This document shows positions 22,688 to 28,214 of a DNA stretch of 28,372 nt, one piece after another. Made by a program: the position numbers and the translations under genes. This DNA comes from a virus. Under the pieces are notes generated by a model. That model worked only from the letters and a program-made list of their open reading frames with translations. It ran no database searches and had not been told where the DNA came from. Within the stretch, counting starts at the first letter, position 1; every line of letters begins with the position of its first letter. The stretch spans positions 1 through 28,372 of IMG/VR virus record IMGVR_UViG_3300042478_002123; one strand, 5' to 3'.

Positions 22688-22701
22688 TATAGTATACTAT
22701 A
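22688..22701. promoter_or_regulatory. Palindromic bidirectional -10 element
   Basis: TATAGTATACTATA is a perfect 14-bp palindrome, so TATACT occurs on both strands (22693-22698 plus, 22691-22696 minus). On the plus strand the ATG of the oxygenase starts after exactly 6 nt; on the minus strand a transcript would have a leader of about 9 nt before the YkgJ-like gene. No good -35 is visible. Confidence 0.5.
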
Positions 22702-22704
22702 TAA

Positions 22705-23352
22705 ATGGAAAATAATATAGAAATTTTAGAAAATTTTTTATCTGAGGATTCTTGTAATTTTATAATAAATTCATTTAATGACTCTTTTTCAGAAACAGAA
22801 AATTTGGGTATTTATGGTGGTCCAAGTCATGGAATAGAGTCTGCTTGGCAAATAGGTAGTAATAAGAAATTTTCCGAATATTCTGAAAATATTAATAAAA
22901 ATATATCTATAGATTTGTTAACAAGTTCTATTATTTCTATAAAACAAATTTTATCAAAAAAATATAATGTAGAAATAGATTTAAGAACAATTTTTTATAG
23001 TAAAATGACTTCTGGGTCTGAGATTAAAGAGCACTACGATAATTACGAGCCCGACGGATCATTTTATTTGCCATATGGAACAGATCCATTTGCTGCAAAT
23101 GAACTAGGATTAGAGCCAGACTATTCTGCAATACTATATTTAAATAATAATTACATGGGTGGGGAAATTGAATTTCCATTACAAAAATTAAAATTAAAAC
23201 CAAATCCTGGAACGCTTATATTTTTTCGTGGAGATATGAATTTTCCACATTTAGTAAATAAAGTAGAGTCTGGTGAGCGAATTAATTTAATTATGTTTTT
23301 ATGGAAATCAGATTATAGAAAAAAATATTTTAAAAAAATTAATAATAGTTGA
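22705..23352 (+). CDS. 2OG-Fe(II) oxygenase, prolyl-4-hydroxylase-like
   Basis: 215 residues. Ligands: H110-x-D112 (IKEHYDNYEPDG), core strand YLNNNYMGGEIEFP, distal H182 (MNFPHLVNKV) and R192 (SGERINLIMFLW). An N-terminal helix (IEILENFLSEDSCNFIINSF) fits the family. A 25-residue insertion follows the HxD motif. The gene starts 6 nt after a TATACT -10 with no Shine-Dalgarno, so the mRNA is probably leaderless. Its TGA stop overlaps the -35 box of a small-RNA promoter. Substrate unknown. Confidence 0.9.
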   Translation: MENNIEILENFLSEDSCNFIINSFNDSFSETENLGIYGGPSHGIESAWQIGSNKKFSEYSENINKNISIDLLTSSIISIKQILSKKYNVEIDLRTIFYSKMTSGSEIKEHYDNYEPDGSFYLPYGTDPFAANELGLEPDYSAILYLNNNYMGGEIEFPLQKLKLKPNPGTLIFFRGDMNFPHLVNKVESGERINLIMFLWKSDYRKKYFKKINNS

Positions 23353-23377
23353 CTTTAAAAAATATTAATTATACAAT
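23349..23377 (+). promoter_or_regulatory. Strong promoter of a small RNA
   Basis: TTGACT (23349-23354), a 17-bp spacer and TACAAT (23372-23377) predict a start near 23384. The -35 overlaps the stop codon of the preceding gene. Both boxes differ from consensus by one base each. Confidence 0.65.
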
Positions 23378-23383
23378 TATTTT

Positions 23384-23459
23384 GTAGGTCGAGCTTAGGC
23401 TCCTTACGTAGCTACAATAAGTAGCAAAACCCAATCGGATCCGCCTCTGGTTGGGTTTT
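23384..23459 (+). ncRNA. Putative 76-nt structured small RNA with three hairpins
   Basis: Between the oxygenase and the next gene lies no open frame but a promoter, then three hairpins in a row: GAGC-TTAG-GCTC (23391-23402), GCTAC-AATAA-GTAGC (23411-23425) and the terminator AAAACCCAA...TTGGGTTTT (23426-23459). The start near 23384 and end near 23459 give about 76 nt. It does not have a tRNA shape (no T-loop). An antisense regulator or a phage-specific structured RNA are possible; the function is unknown. Confidence 0.6.
23426..23459 (+). terminator. Rho-independent terminator, about 11-bp stem
   Basis: AAAACCCAA (23426-23434) pairs exactly with TTGGGTTTT (23451-23459), extended by two further pairs, around a 12-nt loop. 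The A/T ends make it potentially bidirectional. Confidence 0.8.
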
Positions 23460-23473
23460 ATACTATATTGCTG

Positions 23474-23479
23474 TATAAT
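23474..23479 (+). promoter_or_regulatory. -10 box 6 nt before a leaderless start
   Basis: TATAAT is followed by 6 nt and the ATG at 23486. A poor -35 (TTGGGT, 23451-23456, part of the terminator stem) is 17 bp upstream. No Shine-Dalgarno lies between. Confidence 0.55.
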
Positions 23480-23485
23480 TATACT

Positions 23486-23650
23486 ATGACTCCAAGAAGA
23501 TATTTTTCTGATCAAATGTTTAATCCGTATTTTCAATCAGAACATTATAAAAATGAAAGTCCTGAAATAAAAATGCAAAATAAAATTGAAAATTTTTTTA
23601 AAAAAGTATTTAAACCTAGAAAGTATAAAAATGACACTAAAACCAATTAA
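23486..23650 (+). CDS. Small basic hypothetical protein upstream of an oxygenase
   Basis: 54 residues from ATG 23486, chosen because it sits exactly 6 nt after TATAAT. Aromatic N-terminus (MTPRRYFSDQMFNPYFQSE) followed by a Lys-rich helix (KIENFFKKVFKPRKYKND). No known domain. It overlaps the next gene by 20 bp, so it may work as a leader that couples translation of the oxygenase, as well as being a peptide in its own right. Confidence 0.5.
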   Translation: MTPRRYFSDQMFNPYFQSEHYKNESPEIKMQNKIENFFKKVFKPRKYKNDTKTN

Positions 23651-24605
23651 TTTAGGAAATGGAATTTTATTATTTAAAAATGTATTAAAGGACCCATCTG
23701 CCACTTATGAATTTATAAAAAATTCTAAAAATAGCAATGATCCTTATTTTGGTAAAGAGGTATGGCGTGATTGGCACCCCTGGGGTAATTATGCAAAAGC
23801 CTATCCAATGGATGACCGTTCTTATTTAAGCAATAATAGTCAAGGAGCTGAGCTTCAGAAAGAATGCCTAGATATATTTTTTGAAATTTTAAAAATTTAT
23901 AAAAATGATTTTTATGATTTAGAATATTTTGAAAAAAATAATATACCTAAAAGTATACCTACATCTTTAAAAGATTTAGATGAAGATGTCTCTCCTCATA
24001 GAGTTATGATGGCTGATTTTGTAATTTTTGAAACTAATAAAAATGCCTCTGCAGGTTGGCAGATGGATATTCATCAAGATGTTATAAAAGGAATAGCAAC
24101 AGATCAAAATCATTCATTTAATTTTAACATCTATGTAAATGATGATTATGAGGGTGGAGATATAATATTTTTTGATCATGAAAATATAGAAAAAGCACCA
24201 TATGTAGACTCGGTATCTGGAGAAACTGGAGAGGCCTGGTTAATAGAAAATTATTTTGAGTATAAAATGCAGGCAGGGGATGGATTAATATTTCCAGTAG
24301 ATATTTATCATGGAGTTAAAAAATTAAAAGGTGAAAACTCTAAATATTATATAAGACAATTTTTATCATATGTGGATGGACAAGTAAAAATGAATAAGCT
24401 TGAAGAATACAACTCTTTAAAAAATCCAGAAAAAAGTTTTGATGAATATTTAAATGAATATACTGAAAATGTAAAAAATAATAGAGTAACGCCAGAAATA
24501 TTTAATTCATTAGATTCTATTGCAATAGATAGAGCTAGTGACCCATATAAAAGAATTACTCCTTGTGTTATTAAGAATAATAAAGATATATCGTCTTTAA
24601 TGTAA
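23631..24605 (+). CDS. 2OG-Fe(II) oxygenase, prolyl-4-hydroxylase-like, long form
   Basis: 324 residues from ATG 23631, chosen over an upstream ATG because AGAAAG sits about 8 nt before it. The longest of the nine. Ligands: H148-x-D150 (MDIHQDVIKG), core strand YVNDDYEGGDIIFF, distal H227 (DIYHGVKKL) and R242 (YYIRQFLSY). An insert of about 25 residues (189-214) separates core strands. The C-terminal 70 residues are charged and helical (FDEYLNEYTENVKNNR). It is nearest in style to the 272-residue enzyme of the left operon. No downstream partner gene is in the same direction before the gap. Confidence 0.88.
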   Translation: MTLKPINLGNGILLFKNVLKDPSATYEFIKNSKNSNDPYFGKEVWRDWHPWGNYAKAYPMDDRSYLSNNSQGAELQKECLDIFFEILKIYKNDFYDLEYFEKNNIPKSIPTSLKDLDEDVSPHRVMMADFVIFETNKNASAGWQMDIHQDVIKGIATDQNHSFNFNIYVNDDYEGGDIIFFDHENIEKAPYVDSVSGETGEAWLIENYFEYKMQAGDGLIFPVDIYHGVKKLKGENSKYYIRQFLSYVDGQVKMNKLEEYNSLKNPEKSFDEYLNEYTENVKNNRVTPEIFNSLDSIAIDRASDPYKRITPCVIKNNKDISSLM

Positions 24606-24700
24606 GTGCGTCGAAAGTAGAGAACCCATACTTACCCCTAGCTATATGCCCAGAAAATCGGGATATAGGCCTTAGAGGGCTTTTAAAGGCTATTTTAAAT

Positions 24701-24784
24701 TTAGGCTAAGATGTAAGCAAACGCTATATATGCCATCATAATTATTAAACAACTTGCTACTAATTTCTGATGAATAGAGTTCAT
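24701..24784 (-). CDS. 27-residue membrane peptide, leaderless
   Basis: ATG 24784 to TAA 24701. A short N-terminus (MNSIHQKLV) is followed by one hydrophobic helix (ASCLIIMMAYIAFAYILA). It stands exactly 6 nt after a near-consensus promoter, which supports reality despite its size. It may be a small anti-host or membrane-modulating peptide; unknown. The stretch beyond its stop (24606-24700) shows no further gene, only AT-rich imperfect inverted repeats and a GTGCGTCG motif also found at 26410. Confidence 0.5.
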   Translation of the reverse strand: MNSIHQKLVASCLIIMMAYIAFAYILA

Positions 24785-24790
24785 ATATTT

Positions 24791-24819
24791 ATTATATATC
24801 TAATATATATCTTAGTCAA
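24791..24819 (-). promoter_or_regulatory. Near-consensus promoter for the 27-residue peptide
   Basis: On the minus strand TTGACT (24814-24819), a 17-bp spacer and TATAAT (24791-24796), then 6 nt to the ATG at 24784. It is the cleanest example of the leaderless layout in this window. A decayed look-alike with TCGACT lies at 26622-26627. Confidence 0.75.
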
Positions 24820-24837
24820 CTAGAATATATATGTAGA

Positions 24838-24972
24838 TTATATACTCCACCATATAGCTGGAGGATTAGGACCAACTACGTATGTATGGACCTTATGGCA
24901 TCTATTAATGTATTCCCAATCAGTCTCATGATCTACTGGTATTGGTCTAAGATCAAAGTCCCAAATTCTCAT
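24838..24972 (-). CDS. 44-residue hypothetical protein
   Basis: ATG 24972 to TAA 24838, with the AGAAAG ribosome-binding site about 7 nt ahead, the same site as for other genes of this genome. The sequence (MRIWDFDLRPIPVDHETDW, then RCHKVHTYVVGPNPPAIWW) is rich in Trp, His and Pro and looks like a real folded peptide rather than chance. No family recognised. It ends 18 bp before the -35 box of the peptide gene downstream. Confidence 0.55.
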   Translation of the reverse strand: MRIWDFDLRPIPVDHETDWEYINRCHKVHTYVVGPNPPAIWWSI

Positions 24973-25010
24973 TTTTATCTTTCTTATACTTTAAGCATAT
25001 ATTTATATTA

Positions 25011-25121
25011 TTATGTTCTTTTAATTGGATACTTCCAGATTTGGAGCATACAACCCCTACACCCCTTTTTTTGTAAAAGGACCCCGAAATTGTCTTTTAA
25101 GGTTGTAAGCCTGCAATTCAT
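25011..25121 (-). CDS. Possible 36-residue peptide
   Basis: ATG 25121 to TAA 25011, 38 bp ahead of the 44-residue gene. Contains NCRLTTLKDNFGVLLQKKG followed by CRGCML, that is a Cys-x-x-Cys. No clear ribosome-binding site is present, so this is tentative. From 25122 to 25277 I see no gene or RNA. Confidence 0.25.
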   Translation of the reverse strand: MNCRLTTLKDNFGVLLQKKGCRGCMLQIWKYPIKRT

Positions 25122-25277
25122 CGGTTGAATAATCTATGGATTAGATCATCAGACTAATAACACTTCCGTCATTGTCGCACTTGGAGTTTAACCCCTTGAT
25201 ATTATCTCCGAAAACTGTCCAAGGCTAGAAGTATAACATGGGTAAATAAACTTCGTCAAATCAAATATTTAATATAG

Positions 25278-25283
25278 TATAAT
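25278..25283 (+). promoter_or_regulatory. -10 box 6 nt before a leaderless start
   Basis: TATAAT is followed by GTATAT and the ATG at 25290. No good -35 is visible and there is no Shine-Dalgarno. Spacing matches four other genes in the window. Confidence 0.55.
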
Positions 25284-25289
25284 GTATAT

Positions 25290-26090
25290 ATGGACAATAA
25301 AATAAAAGTATTTGTTGTTGGAGATTGTCATACAGCTAGAGTGTGTGGTCAGCACATAAATGCAAATGCAGGATTTAATCATGAATCGGTGGCGGAACAA
25401 GATAGGGTAAGCAAATATACAATAAATAGATATGCAATTACTTTAGACGATTCAAAATTTATTGCTGATACTAATATACAAGTTGATTTTTGGGGGTATG
25501 CTGGATTTAAATGTTTTGGGCTTGATTTTTCTGAAAACATTAATCAAAACACTATTTCTTCATTAGCCGAAGATACATTTAAACGTGAACATGATAGCGT
25601 AGAACTACAATTTGGGGTTTCGAAAATTTTAGAAGCAGATTTAATTATGCCTTGGTTGGGATACATAGATTGCAGAACCTGGATACCTAAATACAGTAAT
25701 GCCGAACTAATTGTTCAAGACTATGTAGACTGTTTTGTTAATACTTTTCCTTCTAAAAAAATTAGATTTATTGAAGCTTTCCCACAGTTTGAAGAATTAA
25801 ATACATATAATTACCCAAGTTATCCTTATGATGTAAGGATGCAAGCAAACAATGATTTTAATAAAGCTTTGCATGAATTCTCTAAAGAAAAAGGACTGCT
25901 TCCCCCAGTAAGTCAATCCGTAGTATACGAGTCCGTAGGTTCTAACACCTTAAACATAGACCATGCCAGAACTGGCGATTTAGAAATCTATAAAGGAACT
26001 AAAATGGACGGCTTGTTGCCAAAATATACAGAATCTGTTTATAGAAACATTTCTAAAGAAATTATAAAAACTGTAAACACTTTATTTTAG
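25290..26090 (+). CDS. SGNH-like hydrolase domain protein
   Basis: 266 residues. The start VFVVGDCHTARV is a beta-strand plus nucleophile-elbow-like GDCH at residues 11-14 where SGNH esterases have GDS; here Cys would replace Ser. LIMPWLGYIDCRT (residues about 118-130) and KKIRFIEAFPQF (156-167) are the next core strands, and NIDHARTGD (D224, H225) resembles the final Asp-x-x-His region. If active it might act on acyl or acetyl groups of glycans, but the altered nucleophile makes a binding role possible too. Its stop codon abuts the 3' end of the converging tRNA-Glu gene, with no terminator between. Confidence 0.5.
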   Translation: MDNKIKVFVVGDCHTARVCGQHINANAGFNHESVAEQDRVSKYTINRYAITLDDSKFIADTNIQVDFWGYAGFKCFGLDFSENINQNTISSLAEDTFKREHDSVELQFGVSKILEADLIMPWLGYIDCRTWIPKYSNAELIVQDYVDCFVNTFPSKKIRFIEAFPQFEELNTYNYPSYPYDVRMQANNDFNKALHEFSKEKGLLPPVSQSVVYESVGSNTLNIDHARTGDLEIYKGTKMDGLLPKYTESVYRNISKEIIKTVNTLF

Positions 26091-26162
26091 TAGCTCCAAC
26101 GGGAATCGAACCCGTCTTTCCGCCGTGAAAGGGCGATGTCCTATCCGATAGACGATGAAGCC
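26091..26162 (-). tRNA. tRNA-Glu (anticodon TTC)
   Basis: A 72-nt cloverleaf on the minus strand: acceptor GGCTTCA/TGGAGCT with G1.U72 as in actinobacterial tRNA-Glu, D-arm with CTATCGGATAG, anticodon stem TCGCC/GGCGG around CTTTCAC (TTC), and T-arm ACGGG-TTCGATT-CCCGT. CCA is not encoded. The anticodon arm and T-arm look like those of actinobacterial hosts, hinting at host lineage. Confidence 0.95.
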
Positions 26163-26166
26163 AAAA

Positions 26167-26259
26167 TTAAGATGCTATAACAATAGAAAGAATAATCATT
26201 GCTGCCACAAGTGCGCCAATTGCCATTGCGCCCTCTGGTGTCAATTTATTTTGTTTCAT
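26167..26259 (-). CDS. 30-residue membrane peptide between two tRNAs
   Basis: ATG 26259 to TAA 26167, preceded by a near-perfect AAGGAGG about 5 nt before the ATG. MKQNKLTPEGAMA is followed by a hydrophobic helix (GALVAAMIILSIVIAS). The excellent ribosome-binding site supports a real gene. It lies between tRNA-Asn and tRNA-Glu on the same strand, so the tRNAs and peptide probably come from one processed transcript. Function unknown. Confidence 0.65.
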   Translation of the reverse strand: MKQNKLTPEGAMAIGALVAAMIILSIVIAS

Positions 26260-26281
26260 AATTACCTCCTTGTAATTTATG

Positions 26282-26354
26282 CTGGTCCACCAAGGCTCGA
26301 ACCTGGGACATCAGAGTTAACAGCTCTGCGCTCTGCCAGCTGAGCTATGGACCA
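26282..26354 (-). tRNA. tRNA-Asn (anticodon GTT)
   Basis: 73 nt on the minus strand: perfect 7-bp acceptor TGGTCCA/TGGACCA with discriminator G, D-arm TAGCTCAGCTGGCAGAG, anticodon stem CAGAG/CTCTG around CTGTTAA (GTT), and T-arm CCAGG-TTCGAGC-CTTGG. CCA is not encoded. Asn codons AAC/AAT are very frequent in the fibre and oxygenase genes, which may explain retention. Confidence 0.95.
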
Positions 26355-26363
26355 ATGGTATTC

Positions 26364-26399
26364 AGTATACTAAATTCACAAGGAAATTAAAAGTGAATT
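26364..26399 (-). promoter_or_regulatory. tRNA-operon promoter with inverted repeat
   Basis: On the minus strand TATACT (26364-26369) stands 9 nt before the tRNA-Asn 5' end. Upstream, AATTCAC (26373-26379) and GTGAATT (26393-26399) form a perfect 7-bp inverted repeat with a 13-nt spacer covering the spacer and -35 zone, possibly an operator. No clear -35 hexamer is present. Confidence 0.4.
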
Positions 26400-26690
26400 G
26401 CGGAAAAAAAGTGCGTCGGCGGAAATGAAAGACCCTATATACCCATACTAATCAATACAACCCATATACCCCATATAATGCTATATACTGGAATATAACA
26501 TAAATTGCTGAAGATATACCGTAGTAGCTGAAGAGATCCATAATGTATATCTATATCTGGGATATATACGCAATAGATGATACATCTACATCCCCCGCCT
26601 TTTTATATCATATATAATCCTAGTCGACTATAATATTCATATCTACCAAAATGTTAATATAGATTTTATTTGTATGATCCAGGGTTTTAA
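26400..26690. other. AT-rich intergenic stretch, no convincing gene
   Basis: Contains many near-repeats of CCCATATAC and GATATAT and a minus-strand region whose ends resemble those of 24606-24819: a TAGTYGACTA box (here 26621-26630) and, about 215 bp further in the minus direction, CGACGCAC (GTGCGTCG on the plus strand at 26410 and at 24607). A 29-codon minus-strand frame in the middle has no ribosome-binding site and is not annotated. Confidence 0.5.
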
Positions 26691-26691
26691 A

Positions 26692-26788
26692 ATGTCCGAT
26701 TTGTCCAGATAGAGCGACCATATGTGGTTTATCTCACACGATTATTCTAAGATTTATTTTGAAATGTCCGACATGTCCGATTTGTGAT
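26692..26788. promoter_or_regulatory. Two clusters of 9-bp-phased TGTCCGA motifs
   Basis: At 26692-26706 and 26764-26785 the motif TGTCCGA is repeated at exact 9-bp steps (TGTCCGATT-TGTCC; TGTCCGACA-TGTCCGATT-TGTG). The clusters are 72 bp apart ahead of the rightward small-gene operon. They look like binding sites for a regulator or replication protein. Confidence 0.5.
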
Positions 26789-26845
26789 AGGCAAAATGTC
26801 AGTCCCCCCTGTTAGGATTATATTATACAAATTAAATAAAGAATT

Positions 26846-26901
26846 AGAGCGTGAGCCTAGCAAATAATCCCGAAAGGGTGAGCCTAGCAAATAACCGCTC
26901 T
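26846..26901 (+). promoter_or_regulatory. Structured 5' leader with two 17-nt direct repeats
   Basis: AGAGCG (26846-26851) pairs with CGCTCT (26896-26901). Inside, GTGAGCCTAGCAAATAA occurs twice exactly (26851-26867 and 26878-26894), separated by a CCC-GAAA-GGG tetraloop hairpin (26869-26878). The mRNA probably starts near 26830 from an AT-rich -10-like box (26819-26829). It resembles a designed regulatory RNA or protein-binding leader; I do not recognise the class. Confidence 0.6.
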
Positions 26902-26933
26902 CCACGAAAGTATCTTAGAAAGGATAACTTAAA

Positions 26934-27116
26934 ATGAATAAACTAAATGATATTTATACCGAACTTTTGTTCGAATATAATCATGGCGGTATCAAGTCCG
27001 ATACCGTTAGCCGTCTTAGACTTACTAAGTCTGAGCGTGTGGGTCTGATGACCTTAATCATGGCGGAAACGCCACGCTGCTCTGAGGAGTGTGAGGTATC
27101 TCACGCCACGCTCTAA
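26934..27116 (+). CDS. 60-residue hypothetical protein, first gene of the small-gene operon
   Basis: ATG 26934 preceded by AAAGGATAACTTAAA (AAGGA about 10 nt away). The middle (SDTVSRLRLTKSERVGLMT) could be a helix-turn-helix-like pair of helices; the tail has two Cys in CSEEC. Codon use is less AT-rich than in the left 24 kb. I do not recognise the family. A 76-bp gap with no gene follows. Confidence 0.6.
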   Translation: MNKLNDIYTELLFEYNHGGIKSDTVSRLRLTKSERVGLMTLIMAETPRCSEECEVSHATL

Positions 27117-27192
27117 GCGTGTCGTGTTGATATTGTCGGTCAGTAATGATAGTCTTACCTTAATGAACAACCTAACGAAAGAAGGACAGAAA

Positions 27193-27285
27193 ATGGATAA
27201 ACTAAACGAGGCACTAGAGGCCTTACAACAAGCAAACAGAGTGTTTGCTGAAATGTTCGACATAGATGAGAGCGAGGCTAACTAA
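27193..27285 (+). CDS. 30-residue acidic helical peptide
   Basis: ATG 27193 chosen because GAAGGA lies 6 nt before it (an in-frame ATG at 27163 has no site). MDKLNEALEALQQANR and FAEMFDIDESEAN form one amphipathic helix with an acidic end. The stop and the next start share the sequence TAATG. Function unknown. Confidence 0.55.
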   Translation: MDKLNEALEALQQANRVFAEMFDIDESEAN

Positions 27286-27398
27286 TGTTATTTTTTGATT
27301 GGGTAGAGGATTATCCTCATATTGTTTTGCCTATCGTGTTAGGCACGATAACTCTAATTGCTATTGTCGGTGCTATTGTTAGTGGAGGTAATAACTAA
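27285..27398 (+). CDS. 37-residue single-span membrane protein
   Basis: Starts in the TAATG of the previous gene. An aromatic acidic N-terminus (MLFFDWVEDY) is followed by one hydrophobic helix (IVLPIVLGTITLIAIVGAIV) and SGGNN. No Shine-Dalgarno is needed if translation is coupled. Function unknown; the small size and membrane span are typical of phage early proteins that target the envelope. Confidence 0.6.
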   Translation: MLFFDWVEDYPHIVLPIVLGTITLIAIVGAIVSGGNN

Positions 27399-27559
27399 TG
27401 AAACTAACCTACTCAATTTGGCAAGGCTCTTTACAAAAAGGCACACTAACCGCTAAGAGCATTAAAGAAATTATCGCTCTAGTTAATGAATTAAACGAGG
27501 CAAACCCTCCGCTAAAATTCGAATACCTAATACATAAGATAGAGCAGGTGAATAACTAA
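27398..27559 (+). CDS. 53-residue hypothetical protein
   Basis: Starts at the second TAATG junction, with GGAGGT about 10 nt upstream. Mixed strand/helix sequence (MKLTYSIWQGSLQKGTLT, then SIKEIIALVNELNEANPP). No known family; probably cytoplasmic. Confidence 0.6.
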   Translation: MKLTYSIWQGSLQKGTLTAKSIKEIIALVNELNEANPPLKFEYLIHKIEQVNN

Positions 27560-27732
27560 TGATGACTAAATGGGACACTATTCAAGCGGACATAGCAGAC
27601 GCTTATGCCTACTTAGATGAGGCCGAAAAGTTAGACAAACATAACGAGGAAAGTCTATTTGATGAGGACATGATTAGCATGGACGAGGTAATCGAAAAAG
27701 GCTTAACACTAGATTGGGAGGAATACGAATAA
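27559..27732 (+). CDS. 57-residue strongly acidic protein
   Basis: Starts at the third TAATG junction (ATGATG). Very acidic (WDTIQADIADAYAYLDEAE, then ESLFDEDMISMDEVIEKG), helical throughout. Such small acidic phage proteins are sometimes DNA mimics, but nothing specific supports that here. Confidence 0.6.
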   Translation: MMTKWDTIQADIADAYAYLDEAEKLDKHNEESLFDEDMISMDEVIEKGLTLDWEEYE

Positions 27733-27884
27733 TGAACTTAGAATTATTTATAGATAGCGAATACTTTTCGCTATATATTAACGGGCTATGGCCTAATGGT
27801 GTCGGTATAGATATTCCAACATGGCTACTAGTTGGCTCTATTGCTTTTGTTTATTCTATCGTATTACTTAGGAGAGATAAATGA
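27732..27884 (+). CDS. 50-residue single-span membrane protein
   Basis: Starts at the fourth TAATG junction. A polar N-terminus (MNLELFIDSEYFSLYING) precedes a membrane helix (IPTWLLVGSIAFVYSIVLL) and the basic tail RRDK, so the C-terminus is probably cytoplasmic. The stop overlaps the next start as ATGA. Function unknown. Confidence 0.6.
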   Translation: MNLELFIDSEYFSLYINGLWPNGVGIDIPTWLLVGSIAFVYSIVLLRRDK

Positions 27885-28078
27885 AATCACAATTTGAAAA
27901 GGATTTAGAATTAAAGGAAAGTTTCTGCCAGATGTTAGATGAGATTTATCCTACTTATAAAATCGGAGTATCAACATTCACCGCCAGCGAAATCTTAGAG
28001 TGTTGCGATCCGATTGCGTTCTCTATTGGTTTAATTGAGCATGAGGAATATATGCGTGAGGAAGGTCACATAGACTAA
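27881..28078 (+). CDS. 65-residue hypothetical protein, last gene of the coupled series
   Basis: Starts at ATG 27881 with AGGAGAG about 8 nt upstream inside the previous gene. The sequence (LKESFCQMLDEIYPTYKIG, then TFTASEILECCDPIAFSIG) is mixed helix with three Cys. It looks like a small folded protein; no family recognised. Confidence 0.65.
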   Translation: MKSQFEKDLELKESFCQMLDEIYPTYKIGVSTFTASEILECCDPIAFSIGLIEHEEYMREEGHID

Positions 28079-28080
28079 AC

Positions 28081-28214
28081 GGCGTGTCGCCTTGACAAAA
28101 GGCGGAAGCGCCCACAAAAGCTGTGGGGGCAAAATGTGATTTAAGACACATTAAAAAAAAGCCCTGAAATCTGTGGATAACTTTCGGGCGTGTCGTGGCG
28201 TGTCGGGCGTGTCG
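28081..28214 (+). repeat. GGCGTGTCG repeats in a GC-richer control region
   Basis: Exact copies at 28081-28089, 28187-28195, 28197-28205 and 28206-28214, plus an AGCGTGTCG near-copy at 27116-27124. The last three are tandem, spaced 9-10 bp. They lie next to a perfect DnaA-box-like TGTGGATAA (28172-28180). Iterons or operators are possible. Confidence 0.6.

Noticed and set aside
24886-25128. 80-codon plus-strand open frame
   Set aside because: Aromatic/Leu-rich with no ribosome-binding site, and the minus strand has better supported small genes here.
25030-25130. Possible third tRNA
   Set aside because: Some GGTT/TTCGG fragments exist but no acceptor stem or cloverleaf can be folded.
26155-26343. 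62-codon plus-strand frame over the tRNA genes
   Set aside because: It crosses both tRNAs and the better supported peptide gene on the other strand.
26430-26530. 29-codon minus-strand frame with hydrophobic character
   Set aside because: No ribosome-binding site or promoter at correct spacing; AT-rich repeats could produce it by chance.
27054-27263. 69-codon minus-strand frame
   Set aside because: Antisense to the small rightward genes and lacking start signals.
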